A DNA stretch of 64,000 nt from an uncultured Clostridia bacterium. Its GTDB lineage: Bacteria; Bacillota; Clostridia; Oscillospirales; Oscillospiraceae. How positions within the stretch are numbered: position 1 is the first letter of the stretch; the number at the start of each line of letters is the position of its first letter. The notes under the pieces are model-generated. The model saw only the letters and a list, made by a program, of their open reading frames with translations. It had not been told where the DNA came from and did no database searches. Made by a program: the position numbers and the translations under genes. Shown here piece after piece: positions 17,206 to 25,489 of this stretch. The stretch lies in NCBI GenBank assembly GCA_930990965.1, contig CAKNRQ010000002.1, forward strand, positions 1 through 64,000, written 5' to 3'.

Positions 17206-17234
17206 ATTATAATCTCGCTGATTTAAATTGTCAA
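17206..17234 (-). promoter_or_regulatory. consensus promoter of the T-box leader
   Basis: Minus strand TTGACA (17234-17229), 17-bp spacer, TATAAT (17211-17206): a perfect sigma-A consensus, so control must lie in the leader rather than in initiation. Confidence 0.88.
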
Positions 17235-17265
17235 TAGGAAATTTTGTCTTACTTCCAGGACGCGC

Positions 17266-17294
17266 TTGATTTTCACGGCCGGAAGCGCCATAAT
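17266..17294 (+). promoter_or_regulatory. promoter of family III CoA-transferase gene
   Basis: TTGATT (17266-17271), 17-bp spacer, CATAAT (17289-17294), divergent from the T-box promoter. Confidence 0.6.
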
Positions 17295-17327
17295 TAGAGC
17301 AGCTACTGTTTGTTCTGGAGGTAATTT

Positions 17328-18494
17328 ATGATTCTCGACGGTATAAAAATACTTGATCTGACCCGCCTGGCCCCCGGCCCATTTGGCACCATGATCCTGG
17401 GCGACATGGGTGCAGACGTGCTCAAAATTGAGGACACCGGCGCGGGCGACTATATTCGCGCTTCCGGCGAAAAGCAGGTAAACGAGAGCTACAACTTCCT
17501 CATGCTAAACCGCAACAAGCGCAGCATGTGCCTCAACCTCAAAACCGACGAAGGCCGCCAAATCCTCAAAGAGCTCGTTATGGAGTACGACGTCGTCATA
17601 GAGCAGTTCCGTCCCGGCGTTATGGACAGGTTGGGCGTAGGCTACGAGGAATTGCGCAAGGTGAATCCGCGCGTCATATACTGCTCACTCTCAGGCTACG
17701 GCCAGAACGGCCCCATGGTTCAAGAGCCGGGCCATGATTTGAACTACCTGGCCCTCTCGGGCGTGCTCGACACCATACGCAGGCCCGGCGAGGCGCCGGT
17801 TATTCCCGGCGCGTACTTTGGGGACATGACCTGCGGTATGTGGGCCGCAATCGGAGTGCTCTCCGCCATCTATCACAGAGAGCATACCGGGCTCGGCCAG
17901 TATGTAGACACGAGCATATACGAAGGTCTTATACCGATGATGAATATGTATGCCGGACGTTATTTTGCCGCCGGACACAATGTGGAGCGCGCGCCGCAGG
18001 CCGCCGGCTACAACATCTACGAAACTGCCGACGGCCGTTATATCAGCATTGCAGCGGCCGAGCCGAAGTTCTGGAAAAAGCTCTGCATTCAGCTGGGCCG
18101 CGATGACTTCATTGACAGGCTCGGCGACGGCGAAGACGGCCAGGCCGAGATGCGCAAGGCGTTCTCCGAGATATTCCGCAGCAAAACACAGGCTGAATGG
18201 AACGAGATACTCGGCGGCGCAGATGCCATGTATGCTCCTGTGCTGAACACAGAGGAAGCCTTTGAAAACGAGCAGTTCAAAGCCCGCAACATGGAGTGGC
18301 GTATTGATCACCCCGTAGAGGGTACGGTGCGCTCTATCGGCCTGCCCATAAAATTCAGCGACGAGCCTGCCAAAGTAACACGCCGTCCCCCGATGCAGGC
18401 CGAGCACACCGCCGAAGTACTGCGTACATTGGGCCGCTCCGACGAGGAGATAGCCAGGCTCGCGGCCGAAGGCGTAGTGCGCTGCATTGGCTGA
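17328..18494 (+). CDS. CaiB/BaiF-family (family III) CoA-transferase
   Basis: A 388-residue enzyme moving CoA between carboxylic acids. It opens with LDGIKILDLTRLAPGPFGTM and DMGADVLKIEDTGAGD, followed by LNRNKRSMCLNLK and DVVIEQFRPGVMDRLGVGYE, all family signatures. EPGHDLNYLALSG carries the catalytic Asp that forms the acyl anhydride. Alpha-methylacyl-CoA racemases share this fold, so either activity is possible. Shine-Dalgarno CTGGAGG. It stands alone, divergent from the tyrosine phenol-lyase gene; a role in aromatic or branched acid metabolism is a guess. Confidence 0.88.
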   Translation: MILDGIKILDLTRLAPGPFGTMILGDMGADVLKIEDTGAGDYIRASGEKQVNESYNFLMLNRNKRSMCLNLKTDEGRQILKELVMEYDVVIEQFRPGVMDRLGVGYEELRKVNPRVIYCSLSGYGQNGPMVQEPGHDLNYLALSGVLDTIRRPGEAPVIPGAYFGDMTCGMWAAIGVLSAIYHREHTGLGQYVDTSIYEGLIPMMNMYAGRYFAAGHNVERAPQAAGYNIYETADGRYISIAAAEPKFWKKLCIQLGRDDFIDRLGDGEDGQAEMRKAFSEIFRSKTQAEWNEILGGADAMYAPVLNTEEAFENEQFKARNMEWRIDHPVEGTVRSIGLPIKFSDEPAKVTRRPPMQAEHTAEVLRTLGRSDEEIARLAAEGVVRCIG

Positions 18495-18515
18495 ACCGTA
18501 AACACGCCAAACGAA

Positions 18516-18552
18516 AAAGTCCCGTCCCCGAATGTATCGGGGACGGGACTTT
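18516..18552. terminator. bidirectional terminator
   Basis: Perfect 14-bp stem (AAAGTCCCGTCCCC / GGGGACGGGACTTT, loop of 9) between convergent genes. Confidence 0.85.
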
Positions 18553-18560
18553 ACGTCTTC

Positions 18561-19931
18561 TCAGTTACTGCCGCGCGGCAGCACCTTTCTGCGAACCACG
18601 AAGTAATATACAAGCGTCAGTCCGCCGGTCAGGGCCCAGGAGATGGGGTAGACAATCAGCAGCATAACGAGGTTTTCAGTCCCCGGGAACAGCAGATACA
18701 CCCAAATGAGCCTGAACACGACCGTACCGATTACGGTGAACAGAGCCGGCATCGTAGACCGTCCCATGCCACGCAGCGAGGAGCCTGTTATCTCGTATGT
18801 ACACTCCAGGAACATGAAGGGCAGGATATAATCTACCCTTATCATGGCGTACTCTATCTCTTCGGGTACTACTGTGAAAATACGGATAAGTGTTGATGAG
18901 AACAGCACAAAAATCAGCGACAGCGCTTCGGTTCCTAACATACCCTCTACCATGCACAGCCGCATTATCTTCCTGCAGCGTCCATACTCGCCGGCGCCGT
19001 AGTTGTGGCCTGTAAATGTAACAGCAGACTGGGCAAAGGCGTTCACGACAAAATAACAGAAATTCTCAAAGTTTATTGCCGCCGTCATGCCGCCCACAGC
19101 CGCACTGCCGAAGCCGTTTATGGCCGATTGCAGGCAGATATTGGAGATAGAGAACACCACGGAGCTTACCGCGGCGGGCATGCCTATGTACAAAATGTGG
19201 CGCAGCGGCTCTTTCTCTATACGGAGGCGGCGCAACTCCAGCCGCACGTCGCCTTTTTCGCGGCAAAGTATTACAACCACCATCGTCGTGCTCACAACGT
19301 TTGAAATAACAGTGGCTATCGCCACTCCCGACACGTCCAGGCCGCATACGATGACAAAGAACAGGTTTAGCACTATATTCAGCAGACCCGAAACTATTAG
19401 GCAATACATGGGCCGCTTGGCGTCACCCATAGCTCTGAGAGCCGCAGCGCAGAAGTTATACGGCACAATGAATGGGATGCCGAGGCAGTAAATGCGCAGG
19501 TAATTAACCGCACGCTCCAACACATCCTCCGGAGTGTCAATGAGCTCCAGCATAAATCTCGACAGTGCAAGAGCTATGCACATCATCACCAGCCCGCATA
19601 TGACGGAGAACGTAACCGCAGTATGCACAGCAGCCGTAGCCTCGTGTCCCCTCTTCTGGCCTATATACTGAGACACAACCACGTTTGCACCTACGGACAG
19701 CCCCACGAACAGGTTAACAAACAGTCCCACTATGACCGAGTTGCTGCCCACGGCCGCTATGGCGCCCGGAGCGGCAAACCGTCCGGCTACAGCCACGTCT
19801 GCGGAATTGAAGAGCTGCTGCAATATGCTGCTTGCCGCAATGGGCAGCGCGAAAAAAAGCAGCCGTTTGGCCAACGGTCCGCTCGTCATGTCAGAGGCTG
19901 GCAGCACCCGGCCCCGGTCTTTAATTCCCAC
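18561..19931 (-). CDS. MATE-family efflux transporter
   Basis: A 456-residue, 12-helix multidrug and toxic compound extrusion protein. Markers are PLAKRLLFFALPIAASSILQ, NSADVAVAGRF, VGLSVGANVVVSQYIGQKRG, and in the second half VGGMTAAINFENFCYFVVNAFAQ. These proteins export cationic drugs or metabolites using sodium or proton gradients. The GTG at 19931 is the likely start with GGAAGG upstream. Monocistronic, with a good promoter at 19988-20016 and the shared terminator at 18516. Confidence 0.92.
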   Translation of the reverse strand: MGIKDRGRVLPASDMTSGPLAKRLLFFALPIAASSILQQLFNSADVAVAGRFAAPGAIAAVGSNSVIVGLFVNLFVGLSVGANVVVSQYIGQKRGHEATAAVHTAVTFSVICGLVMMCIALALSRFMLELIDTPEDVLERAVNYLRIYCLGIPFIVPYNFCAAALRAMGDAKRPMYCLIVSGLLNIVLNLFFVIVCGLDVSGVAIATVISNVVSTTMVVVILCREKGDVRLELRRLRIEKEPLRHILYIGMPAAVSSVVFSISNICLQSAINGFGSAAVGGMTAAINFENFCYFVVNAFAQSAVTFTGHNYGAGEYGRCRKIMRLCMVEGMLGTEALSLIFVLFSSTLIRIFTVVPEEIEYAMIRVDYILPFMFLECTYEITGSSLRGMGRSTMPALFTVIGTVVFRLIWVYLLFPGTENLVMLLIVYPISWALTGGLTLVYYFVVRRKVLPRGSN

Positions 19932-19987
19932 TTTTTTCGCCTTCCATCAAGGTCATAATATTTTGATCCCGCATCAGGAACCGAGAT

Positions 19988-20016
19988 ATTCTATAGCAGC
20001 GGATTGTGATTGTCAA
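19988..20016 (-). promoter_or_regulatory. MATE gene promoter
   Basis: Minus strand TTGACA (20016-20011), 17-bp spacer, TAGAAT (19993-19988). Confidence 0.75.
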
Positions 20017-20124
20017 GGCTTTCAGAAAGACAAAATAATAACATTCGCGGTTACAAAAAACGCCATCTCAGAAAACGGCCTTTTGTCTTTGCAGCACATT
20101 CATTCGGCACGCCAAGGCATAAGT

Positions 20125-20156
20125 GCGGCCCCTTGCCGGTTTCAGCAAGGGGCCGC
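20125..20156 (-). terminator. hairpin after fructokinase gene
   Basis: Perfect 12-bp stem (GCGGCCCCTTGC / GCAAGGGGCCGC, loop of 8) 16 bp past the stop at 20173. The following tail is short and only weakly T-rich. Confidence 0.65.
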
Positions 20157-20172
20157 TTTAACACATTCATTT

Positions 20173-21177
20173 TTACTCTGTACTTTCGAGGAACGCTTCC
20201 AGCTGCTGTCGTGTAGGCATTCCGCTGATGCCTCCGAAATGCGCCGTACAATAGGCTCCGACGCCGTTGGCAAAGTCCAACCACCCGCCGAGCTCGTGTT
20301 CCCCTGCGCGTTCTGGCTCTGTACCGCTTGTGAGCATGGCGCTCAAAAAGCCGCCCCAAAAGGCGTCGCCCGCTCCAGTCGCATCCAAGGGCTTGCACTT
20401 TCTGCCCTCGCGGTAGACAAGCCCGGCTGTACGGCTGCCCGCTATGGCGCCGCGCTTACCCAGAGTGACGGCGGCTATCCTGGCTCCGCGGCCCAGCAGA
20501 TACTCTATGGCGCGCCCGGGGTCAGTTTCCCCCGTAACTAGTTCCATTTCCTCTTCGGAGATCTTGACCAGGTCGGCGGCATTCAGCAGTTCTCTCGTGC
20601 TGCGCACAAACTGCCCGGCGCTGCCCCAAAGCGTGTCGCGGTAGTTAGGGTCGAATGACAGCAGCGCGCCGAAGCTCCGGGCCCTATCTATGCTCTTTAG
20701 CTGGGCCGTCCGCTCCGGCTCATCCGTCATGGCGATTGTTCCGAAGTGCAGCACCTGAGTCTTGGACAGGAGCCGGTCGGGTATTTCGTCAAAGCGCAGC
20801 TGAGTGTCGGCGCCGTGCTTTCTGGCAAATGAAAAACTCCGCTCCCCGTCCTCATCGAGTTGTACAAAAGCCAGGGTCGTAAAGTAATTTTTGTCTTTCA
20901 CGATCCCGGAGGTATCGACGCCGGCCCCGGCGAGCGAGGCACGCAGGAACTCCCCGTGCATATCGTCTCCGACTTTACCTATGAAAGCGCTCTTCAAGCC
21001 CAACCTGGCCGCAGCCGCGGCCACATTTCCCGGCGCGCCGCCGGGATTCTGCGAGAACAGCCTGCTCCCATATTGCGAGCGCCCACAGTCCGTGAAGTCG
21101 ATTAATATCTCGCCTATAGCGGTAATATTCAACGTTTTTTGAACGTTATTGCTCAATTTCTTCAAATCTTCTCTCAC
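20173..21177 (-). CDS. PfkB-family sugar kinase, fructokinase-like
   Basis: A 334-residue ribokinase-family enzyme. ITAIGEILIDFTD and NPGGAPGNVAAAAARLG form the substrate site, and LDATGAGDAFWGGFLSAML is the ATP/anion-hole motif with the catalytic Asp. The N-terminus is most like bacterial fructokinases, which phosphorylate fructose, but other ketoses or nucleosides cannot be excluded. The GTG at 21177 overlaps the ABC-F stop (GTGA), so the pair is coupled. A TTG some 15 bases downstream is an alternative start. Confidence 0.85.
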   Translation of the reverse strand: MREDLKKLSNNVQKTLNITAIGEILIDFTDCGRSQYGSRLFSQNPGGAPGNVAAAAARLGLKSAFIGKVGDDMHGEFLRASLAGAGVDTSGIVKDKNYFTTLAFVQLDEDGERSFSFARKHGADTQLRFDEIPDRLLSKTQVLHFGTIAMTDEPERTAQLKSIDRARSFGALLSFDPNYRDTLWGSAGQFVRSTRELLNAADLVKISEEEMELVTGETDPGRAIEYLLGRGARIAAVTLGKRGAIAGSRTAGLVYREGRKCKPLDATGAGDAFWGGFLSAMLTSGTEPERAGEHELGGWLDFANGVGAYCTAHFGGISGMPTRQQLEAFLESTE

Positions 21178-22790
21178 TCTGCGGCAGCCTCATGCTCCGC
21201 TATGTGCATGTACTCGTCGTAGGTACACATGCGGTCCGTGATGGAACCGTCGGCGTTGATTTCTATTATCCTGTTGGCCACGGTTTGCGTGAGCTGGTGG
21301 TCATGGCAGGAGAAGATGATGTTGTGTTCGAAGGCCTCGAGGCCGTTATTGAGCGCGGCTATGCTCTCGAGGTCGAGGTGGTTAGTAGGCTGGTCGAGCA
21401 GCAGCACGCTCGCTCCGGAGAGCATGAGCTTCGATATCATGCAGCGGACGCGCTCGCCGCCGGAGAGAACGTTGACAGGCTTATAGACCTCGTCGCCGGA
21501 GAAGAGCATGCGTCCCAGGAACTGCCGCAGGTAGCTCTCGCGCTTGTCCTCGGAAAACTGGCGCATCCAGTCCATGATGGAGAGCTCACAGCCCTCAAAG
21601 TATGCGCTGTTGTCGCGGGGCATGTATCCCTGCGTGGTGGAGACGCCCCACTTGATGTTGCCGGAATCGGGCTCCTCCTCGCCCATCAGGAGCTTGAAGA
21701 GCATAGTCACGGCTAGCTCATTGCGGCCGATTATCGCTATCTTGTCGCCCTTATTCATGATGAAGCTGACGTTTTTGAGCACCGGCACGCCGTCCACGCT
21801 CTTGCAGAGGTCGGTGACAAAGAGCCTGTCCTTACCCGGCTCGCGGTTGGCCTTGAATCCGACCCAGGGATAGCGGCGGCTGGACGCGGGCAGTTCCTCA
21901 ATGGTAAGCTTGTCGAGCAGCTTACGGCGGGATGTGGCCTGGCGCGACTTCGAGCGATTGGCGGCAAAGCGGCGTATAAACGCTTCGAGTTCGGCTATCT
22001 TCTGCGCGGCCTTCTTGTTCTGGTCCTTTATGAGCTTCTGCATGAGCTGGCTGGACTCGTACCAGAAGTCGTAGTTGCCGACGTACATCTTAATCTTGCC
22101 GTAGTCGATATCGACGATGTGCGTACACACGTTGTTAAGGAAGTAGCGGTCGTGGCTGACTACGAGCACAGTGCCCTCGTAGTCCATGAGGAAATCCTCA
22201 AGCCAGACGACGCTCTGCAAATCGAGGTTGTTCGTGGGCTCGTCGAGCAGGACTATGTCCGGCTTGCCGAAGAGCGCCTGTGCCAGCAGCACCTTGACCT
22301 TCAGCCTGCCGTCCAGGTCGGCCATCATGGTGTAGTGGTACTGCGTGTCCACACCGAGGCCGTTCAATATTCTGCCCGCGTCGCTCTCGGCCTCCCAGCC
22401 GCCCAGCTCGGCGTACTCCTCCTCGAGCTCGCTGGCACGGATGCCGTCTTCATCGGTGAAGTCCGGCTTCTCGTAGATGGCGTCCTTCTCTTTGCCTATG
22501 TCGTAGAGGCGCTTGTTGCCCATTATGACAGTGTCCATAACCGTGTACTCGTCGTACATGCTCTGGTTCTGCTTGAGCACGCTCATGCGGGCCTTGGGGT
22601 CTATATATACAGAGCCGGAGGTGCTCTCCACCTCGCCGGACAGCACGCGCAGGAAGGTACTCTTCCCCGCTCCGTTCGCGCCGATAATGCCATAGCAGTT
22701 GCCCGAAGTGAACTGCAGGTCGGCATTCGTAAACAACACCTGGCCGCCGAACTGCACGCTCAGGTTATCGACAGTTATCATTGCACCCAT
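21174..22790 (-). CDS. ABC-F family ATPase
   Basis: A 538-residue soluble protein with two ABC cassettes and no membrane domain. First Walker A GIIGANGAGKSTFLRVL, Walker B DIVLLDEPTNNLDL; second Walker B SVLLLDQPTNHLDL preceded by VLSGGERVRC. Between them the basic linker QNKKAAQKIAELEAFIRRFAANRSK is the P-site-tRNA interaction motif of ABC-F factors. The first signature is the degenerate LDGRLKVKVLLAQALF seen in YbiT-like members, and the second Walker A is also degenerate (IIGRNELAVTML). Such proteins resolve stalled ribosomes or protect from antibiotics. First ATG has GGAGGT 6 bases upstream. Confidence 0.92.
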   Translation of the reverse strand: MGAMITVDNLSVQFGGQVLFTNADLQFTSGNCYGIIGANGAGKSTFLRVLSGEVESTSGSVYIDPKARMSVLKQNQSMYDEYTVMDTVIMGNKRLYDIGKEKDAIYEKPDFTDEDGIRASELEEEYAELGGWEAESDAGRILNGLGVDTQYHYTMMADLDGRLKVKVLLAQALFGKPDIVLLDEPTNNLDLQSVVWLEDFLMDYEGTVLVVSHDRYFLNNVCTHIVDIDYGKIKMYVGNYDFWYESSQLMQKLIKDQNKKAAQKIAELEAFIRRFAANRSKSRQATSRRKLLDKLTIEELPASSRRYPWVGFKANREPGKDRLFVTDLCKSVDGVPVLKNVSFIMNKGDKIAIIGRNELAVTMLFKLLMGEEEPDSGNIKWGVSTTQGYMPRDNSAYFEGCELSIMDWMRQFSEDKRESYLRQFLGRMLFSGDEVYKPVNVLSGGERVRCMISKLMLSGASVLLLDQPTNHLDLESIAALNNGLEAFEHNIIFSCHDHQLTQTVANRIIEINADGSITDRMCTYDEYMHIAEHEAAAE

Positions 22791-22824
22791 ACTGATACCT
22801 CCGTGGGTTAATTGTCAGCGCGTT

Positions 22825-22853
22825 ATTATATCACATGGCGTATAGTAAAACAA
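22825..22853 (-). promoter_or_regulatory. ABC-F operon promoter
   Basis: Minus strand TTGTTT (22853-22848), 17-bp spacer, TATAAT (22830-22825). It is back to back with the sdpR-like promoter at 22855. Confidence 0.65.
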
Positions 22854-22854
22854 G

Positions 22855-22883
22855 TTGACATTACAGAAAATCCGATTTATAAT
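22855..22883 (+). promoter_or_regulatory. sdpR-sdpI promoter
   Basis: TTGACA (22855-22860), 17-bp spacer, TATAAT (22878-22883): a perfect consensus, one base from the opposite promoter. Confidence 0.85.
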
Positions 22884-22910
22884 CTATTTAAAATAATTTT
22901 GAAATAGGCG

Positions 22911-23207
22911 ATGCGCATGTCTTATCGGGAAATACTGTCTGCTTTGGGGGACGAGCAGCGCAGGCAGGTACTTATGGAGCTCAAGCGCGGAAGGCTCTCG
23001 GCCGGGGAGCTGGCGTCGGCACTGGGCACAAGTCCGCAGGCGCTCTCTTATCACCTCTCTAAGCTGAAAAAGGCCGGGCTCATATACGAGACTCGTGAGA
23101 AAAACTTCATATACTACGAGCTCGATATCACCGTCATAGACGAAGTGCTTTTATGGCTCACGGAGCTGAAAGGAGGCACGCATGAAGCGATCAAAGCAGA
23201 TACTTAA
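22911..23207 (+). CDS. ArsR-family autorepressor, SdpR-like
   Basis: A 98-residue winged-helix repressor. EILSALGDEQRRQVLMELKRGRLSAGELASAL and TSPQALSYHLSKLKKAGLI are the ArsR helix-turn-helix; no metal-binding Cys cluster is present. Together with the overlapping SdpI-family gene it matches the Bacillus sdpR-sdpI unit, where the membrane protein sequesters the repressor when the toxin is present. The Shine-Dalgarno is weak; a second ATG at 22917 is possible. Expression comes from a consensus promoter likely repressed by this protein. Confidence 0.85.
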   Translation: MRMSYREILSALGDEQRRQVLMELKRGRLSAGELASALGTSPQALSYHLSKLKKAGLIYETREKNFIYYELDITVIDEVLLWLTELKGGTHEAIKADT

Positions 23208-23862
23208 CGTACTCACCCTTCTCCCCTTCCTTGCGGCGGCAGTCGCACTCTGCCTCGCACCCGACGAGATACCGGGGCACTGGAACGCCTCCGGGAAGGC
23301 CGACCGCATGGGCAGCAAGTGGGAGGTACTTATCTGGCCCGTGCTCGTACTGCTAACCCGGCTGGGTATGGCCGGACTCACGAAGCTGGTGCGCACAAAG
23401 GATAAAAATGGCGCGGCAAATGCTACGTTTCTCGAACACAGCACGATGGTAGTACTCGCTGTATTTGACTTTCTCTCCCTCTATTTCATGCGTGCGGCAG
23501 TAAACCAGGAGTTTGACGTCGAGCGCTACAACCGGAGCGTCTGGCAGATTTCTATGGCGCTCACAGGCGCAAGCCTCATTCCCGTCGGGAACCAAATGCC
23601 CAAGCTGAAGCTCAATTCCACATCCGGCCTGCGCACAAAGTACAGCATGCTAAACGAAGAAACCTGGCGTCTAAGTCAGCGCTTCGGCGGGAAAGCCATG
23701 ATGGTCTCTGGCGTCGCAATTATCATACTGGCCTTCGCCCTGCCCGGCATATACAGTTTCTTTGCTGCAATGGGCGTACTTATCATAATGTGCATAGTAG
23801 ACAGCCGCTACGCCAAATGGGCGTACTACAAGACGATGGAAAAACAGGAGCCGCCGGATTAA
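23182..23862 (+). CDS. SdpI-family membrane protein
   Basis: A 226-residue membrane protein with six hydrophobic segments. The N-terminal half has the DUF1648 pattern APDEIPGHWNASGKADRMGSK. The C-terminal half has the SdpI motif GNQMPKLKLNSTSGLRTKYSML and EETWRLSQRFGGK. In Bacillus this protein gives immunity to the SdpC killing factor and relays its presence to SdpR. It overlaps the repressor gene by 26 bp. No sdpC-like gene is visible nearby, so it may guard against foreign toxins. The stop codon lies in the loop of a 12-bp hairpin that recurs at 24107-24134. Confidence 0.87.
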   Translation: MKRSKQILNVLTLLPFLAAAVALCLAPDEIPGHWNASGKADRMGSKWEVLIWPVLVLLTRLGMAGLTKLVRTKDKNGAANATFLEHSTMVVLAVFDFLSLYFMRAAVNQEFDVERYNRSVWQISMALTGASLIPVGNQMPKLKLNSTSGLRTKYSMLNEETWRLSQRFGGKAMMVSGVAIIILAFALPGIYSFFAAMGVLIIMCIVDSRYAKWAYYKTMEKQEPPD

Positions 23863-24134
23863 CCGGCGGCTCCTAAACTGTCTGAAAAGACCAACGGCCT
23901 TTTCAGACAATAATGCCTCCTGGCCGCAAACGCGGCCAATGAAGGCCGGCGCTGCGCTCTGCGCCTCGGTTGTCCACTAAAGTGGACAATTCGACGCTCG
24001 CTTCGCGAAATGTATTTTCAGCGACGTACACGCCGCCGCTGAAAATAATATAAGTCCCTTTTGCGCCCTGCGGGCGCAAAACTCTGCGAGGCCATTTCGT
24101 ACACTGAGAGCCGCCGGATTAACCGGCGGCTCCT
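23846..24134. repeat. hairpin-array repeat flanked by a 27-bp direct repeat
   Basis: The 27-bp unit GAGCCGCCGGATTAA...CTCCT occurs at 23848-23874 and again, identical, at 24108-24134; each copy is itself a hairpin. Between them lie consecutive inverted repeats: 23879-23909 (TGTCTGAAAAG arms), 23921-23938 (TGGCCGC), 23970-23989 (TTGTCCACT, loop 2), 24013-24047 (TATTTTCAGCG, 11 bp) and 24059-24081 (TTTTGCGCCC, 10 bp). All arms named are perfect. No coding sequence is plausible. It resembles dispersed intergenic repeat elements; transcription termination and RNA processing are alternatives. Confidence 0.8.
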
Positions 24135-24145
24135 GTTTCTTGTGT

Positions 24146-24403
24146 TCACTTTCCCTTGTGTTTTCGCACGGCCTCGGTGAGCAGGTACTCAATCTGGCCG
24201 TTGATGCTCCGAAAGTCCTCTTCAGCCCAGGCGGCTATATCGTCCCACAGAGAACTTGAGAGGCGCAAAACTATTTGTTTTTTCGCCGTCTCTGCCTTTT
24301 TCAGGGCCTTTTCACGGGCTTTAACTTCTTTCTCGAGCGCTTCTATACGTTCAAGCCGCTCCCGGAGCTTTTCCTCGCGCTCATCAGGGGACGGCGCGGG
24401 CAT
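24146..24403 (-). CDS. ribbon-helix-helix domain protein
   Basis: An 85-residue protein. Residues 6-40 are a highly charged coiled coil (EREEKLRERLERIEALEKEV). Residues 44-80 (QIVLRLSSSLWDDIAAWAEE, NGQIEYLLTEAVRKH) look like an Arc-type ribbon-helix-helix, a DNA-binding dimer fold. Its ATG shares one base with the stop of the SPFH gene (TGATG), so translation is coupled. In similar operons the partner is often called a toxin-antitoxin HicB-like or Arc-like protein because of this fold, but no toxin is visible. It could be the repressor that binds the 15-bp palindrome in the operon promoter. Confidence 0.75.
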   Translation of the reverse strand: MPAPSPDEREEKLRERLERIEALEKEVKAREKALKKAETAKKQIVLRLSSSLWDDIAAWAEEDFRSINGQIEYLLTEAVRKHKGK

Positions 24404-25419
24404 CAGTATATGCTCCCCGTATTAACCACCGGTTGAGTGTCGTGGTTGCCGCAGAGCACAACGAGCAAGTTAGACACCATCGCCGCCTTGCGCTCGTCGT
24501 CGAGCACCACGACGTCATCCTCGTCGAGCTTTTCTATGGCCATCTTCACCATTCCGACTGCGCCATCTACTATCTTCTGCCTGGCCGCTATTACCGCTGC
24601 CGCCTGCTGGCGCTGGAGCATCGCCGCGGCTATCTCCTCGGCATAGGCCAAGTGTGTGATGCGCACTTCCTCGACAATGATGCCGGCGTCATAGACTCGC
24701 TTTTGCAGCTCCGAACGCATGCTGTCGGCAATCTCTTGGCTGGAACCGCGCAGTGTTTTCTCGCCCGCGGCCTCCTGCTCCTCCTCGTCAAACACGTCAT
24801 AGGGATATAGCCGCGCTATGTTGCGTATGGTGGAGTCCGTCTGCGTGGAGAGGAAGCTAGGATAGTCCTCGACGTTGAATACGGCCTGGGTGGGATTTTC
24901 CACATGCCAGATGACCACAGCGCCGATGATTATGGGGTTGCCCAGCACGTCGTTGACCTTCTGACGGCCGTTGTCAAGGGTCATTGTTTTGAGAGAGATC
25001 CTTGAACGGTTAGAAGTGACCTGAGTTGTAGAGCTGGGGTTTCCTCCGTTTTCTTTCTCTGCCCTGGCCTTCTCGGCGGCGGCCTTATTATACGCCGGAG
25101 TTATGCAGGAGCAAAACGGATTTACGAAGTAATATCCCGGTTCCTTAACCGTGCCGTGGTAGCTGCCGAAGAGCGTGAGTACCATCGCCTCGCCCGGCCT
25201 CACAGTCTTAAGGCCGCCAAGCAGGATGAAGAAGGCGATGAACATGCCTACGGCCAGAATGAGCAGTATGGCCCCCAGCGCTGTGCTGCGCGTATCCAGC
25301 AGCGCAATGGAAACCCCAGACAGCACAATGCTCGTCAGCAGCATGACCAAATCCAGGATAAGCACCGGTATGCCCTTTGCCGGACTCAGCAGCTTCTCCT
25401 CCACAAGATTGGTATTCAT
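24403..25419 (-). CDS. SPFH/band 7 domain membrane protein
   Basis: A 338-residue stomatin/flotillin-like protein. Two hydrophobic segments near residues 20-75 anchor it; the SPFH domain follows ([69 protein letters not shown]). The end shows the coiled-coil stretch [20 protein letters not shown] typical of oligomer formation. Such proteins scaffold membrane microdomains or hold proteases. Start 25419 is chosen over 25425 because AGGAGG is 7 bases from it. Coupled to a ribbon-helix-helix protein downstream. Confidence 0.88.
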   Translation of the reverse strand: MNTNLVEEKLLSPAKGIPVLILDLVMLLTSIVLSGVSIALLDTRSTALGAILLILAVGMFIAFFILLGGLKTVRPGEAMVLTLFGSYHGTVKEPGYYFVNPFCSCITPAYNKAAAEKARAEKENGGNPSSTTQVTSNRSRISLKTMTLDNGRQKVNDVLGNPIIIGAVVIWHVENPTQAVFNVEDYPSFLSTQTDSTIRNIARLYPYDVFDEEEQEAAGEKTLRGSSQEIADSMRSELQKRVYDAGIIVEEVRITHLAYAEEIAAAMLQRQQAAAVIAARQKIVDGAVGMVKMAIEKLDEDDVVVLDDERKAAMVSNLLVVLCGNHDTQPVVNTGSIY

Positions 25420-25431
25420 ATTCATTCCTCC

Positions 25432-25489
25432 TATATATGTGATATCGTTTTGATATCACATATATATCACATCCGCACAGTGCTGTCAA
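25432..25489 (-). promoter_or_regulatory. SPFH operon promoter with 15-bp palindromic operator
   Basis: Minus strand TTGACA (25489-25484), 17-bp spacer, TATATA (25466-25461). A perfect inverted repeat with 15-bp arms (TATATATGTGATATC at 25432-25446, its complement at 25452-25466) and 5-base loop spans from the -10 box to the Shine-Dalgarno. A further half-site TATATCACAT follows at 25463-25472. Confidence 0.75.

Noticed and set aside
23846..24134. CRISPR array
   Set aside because: Only two copies of one repeat, 260 bp apart, and the segments between are hairpins of differing length rather than spacers.
23977..24192. 71-codon open frame on the minus strand in the hairpin array
   Set aside because: Spans several hairpins and part of the neighbouring gene; no Shine-Dalgarno, sequence explained by the inverted repeats.
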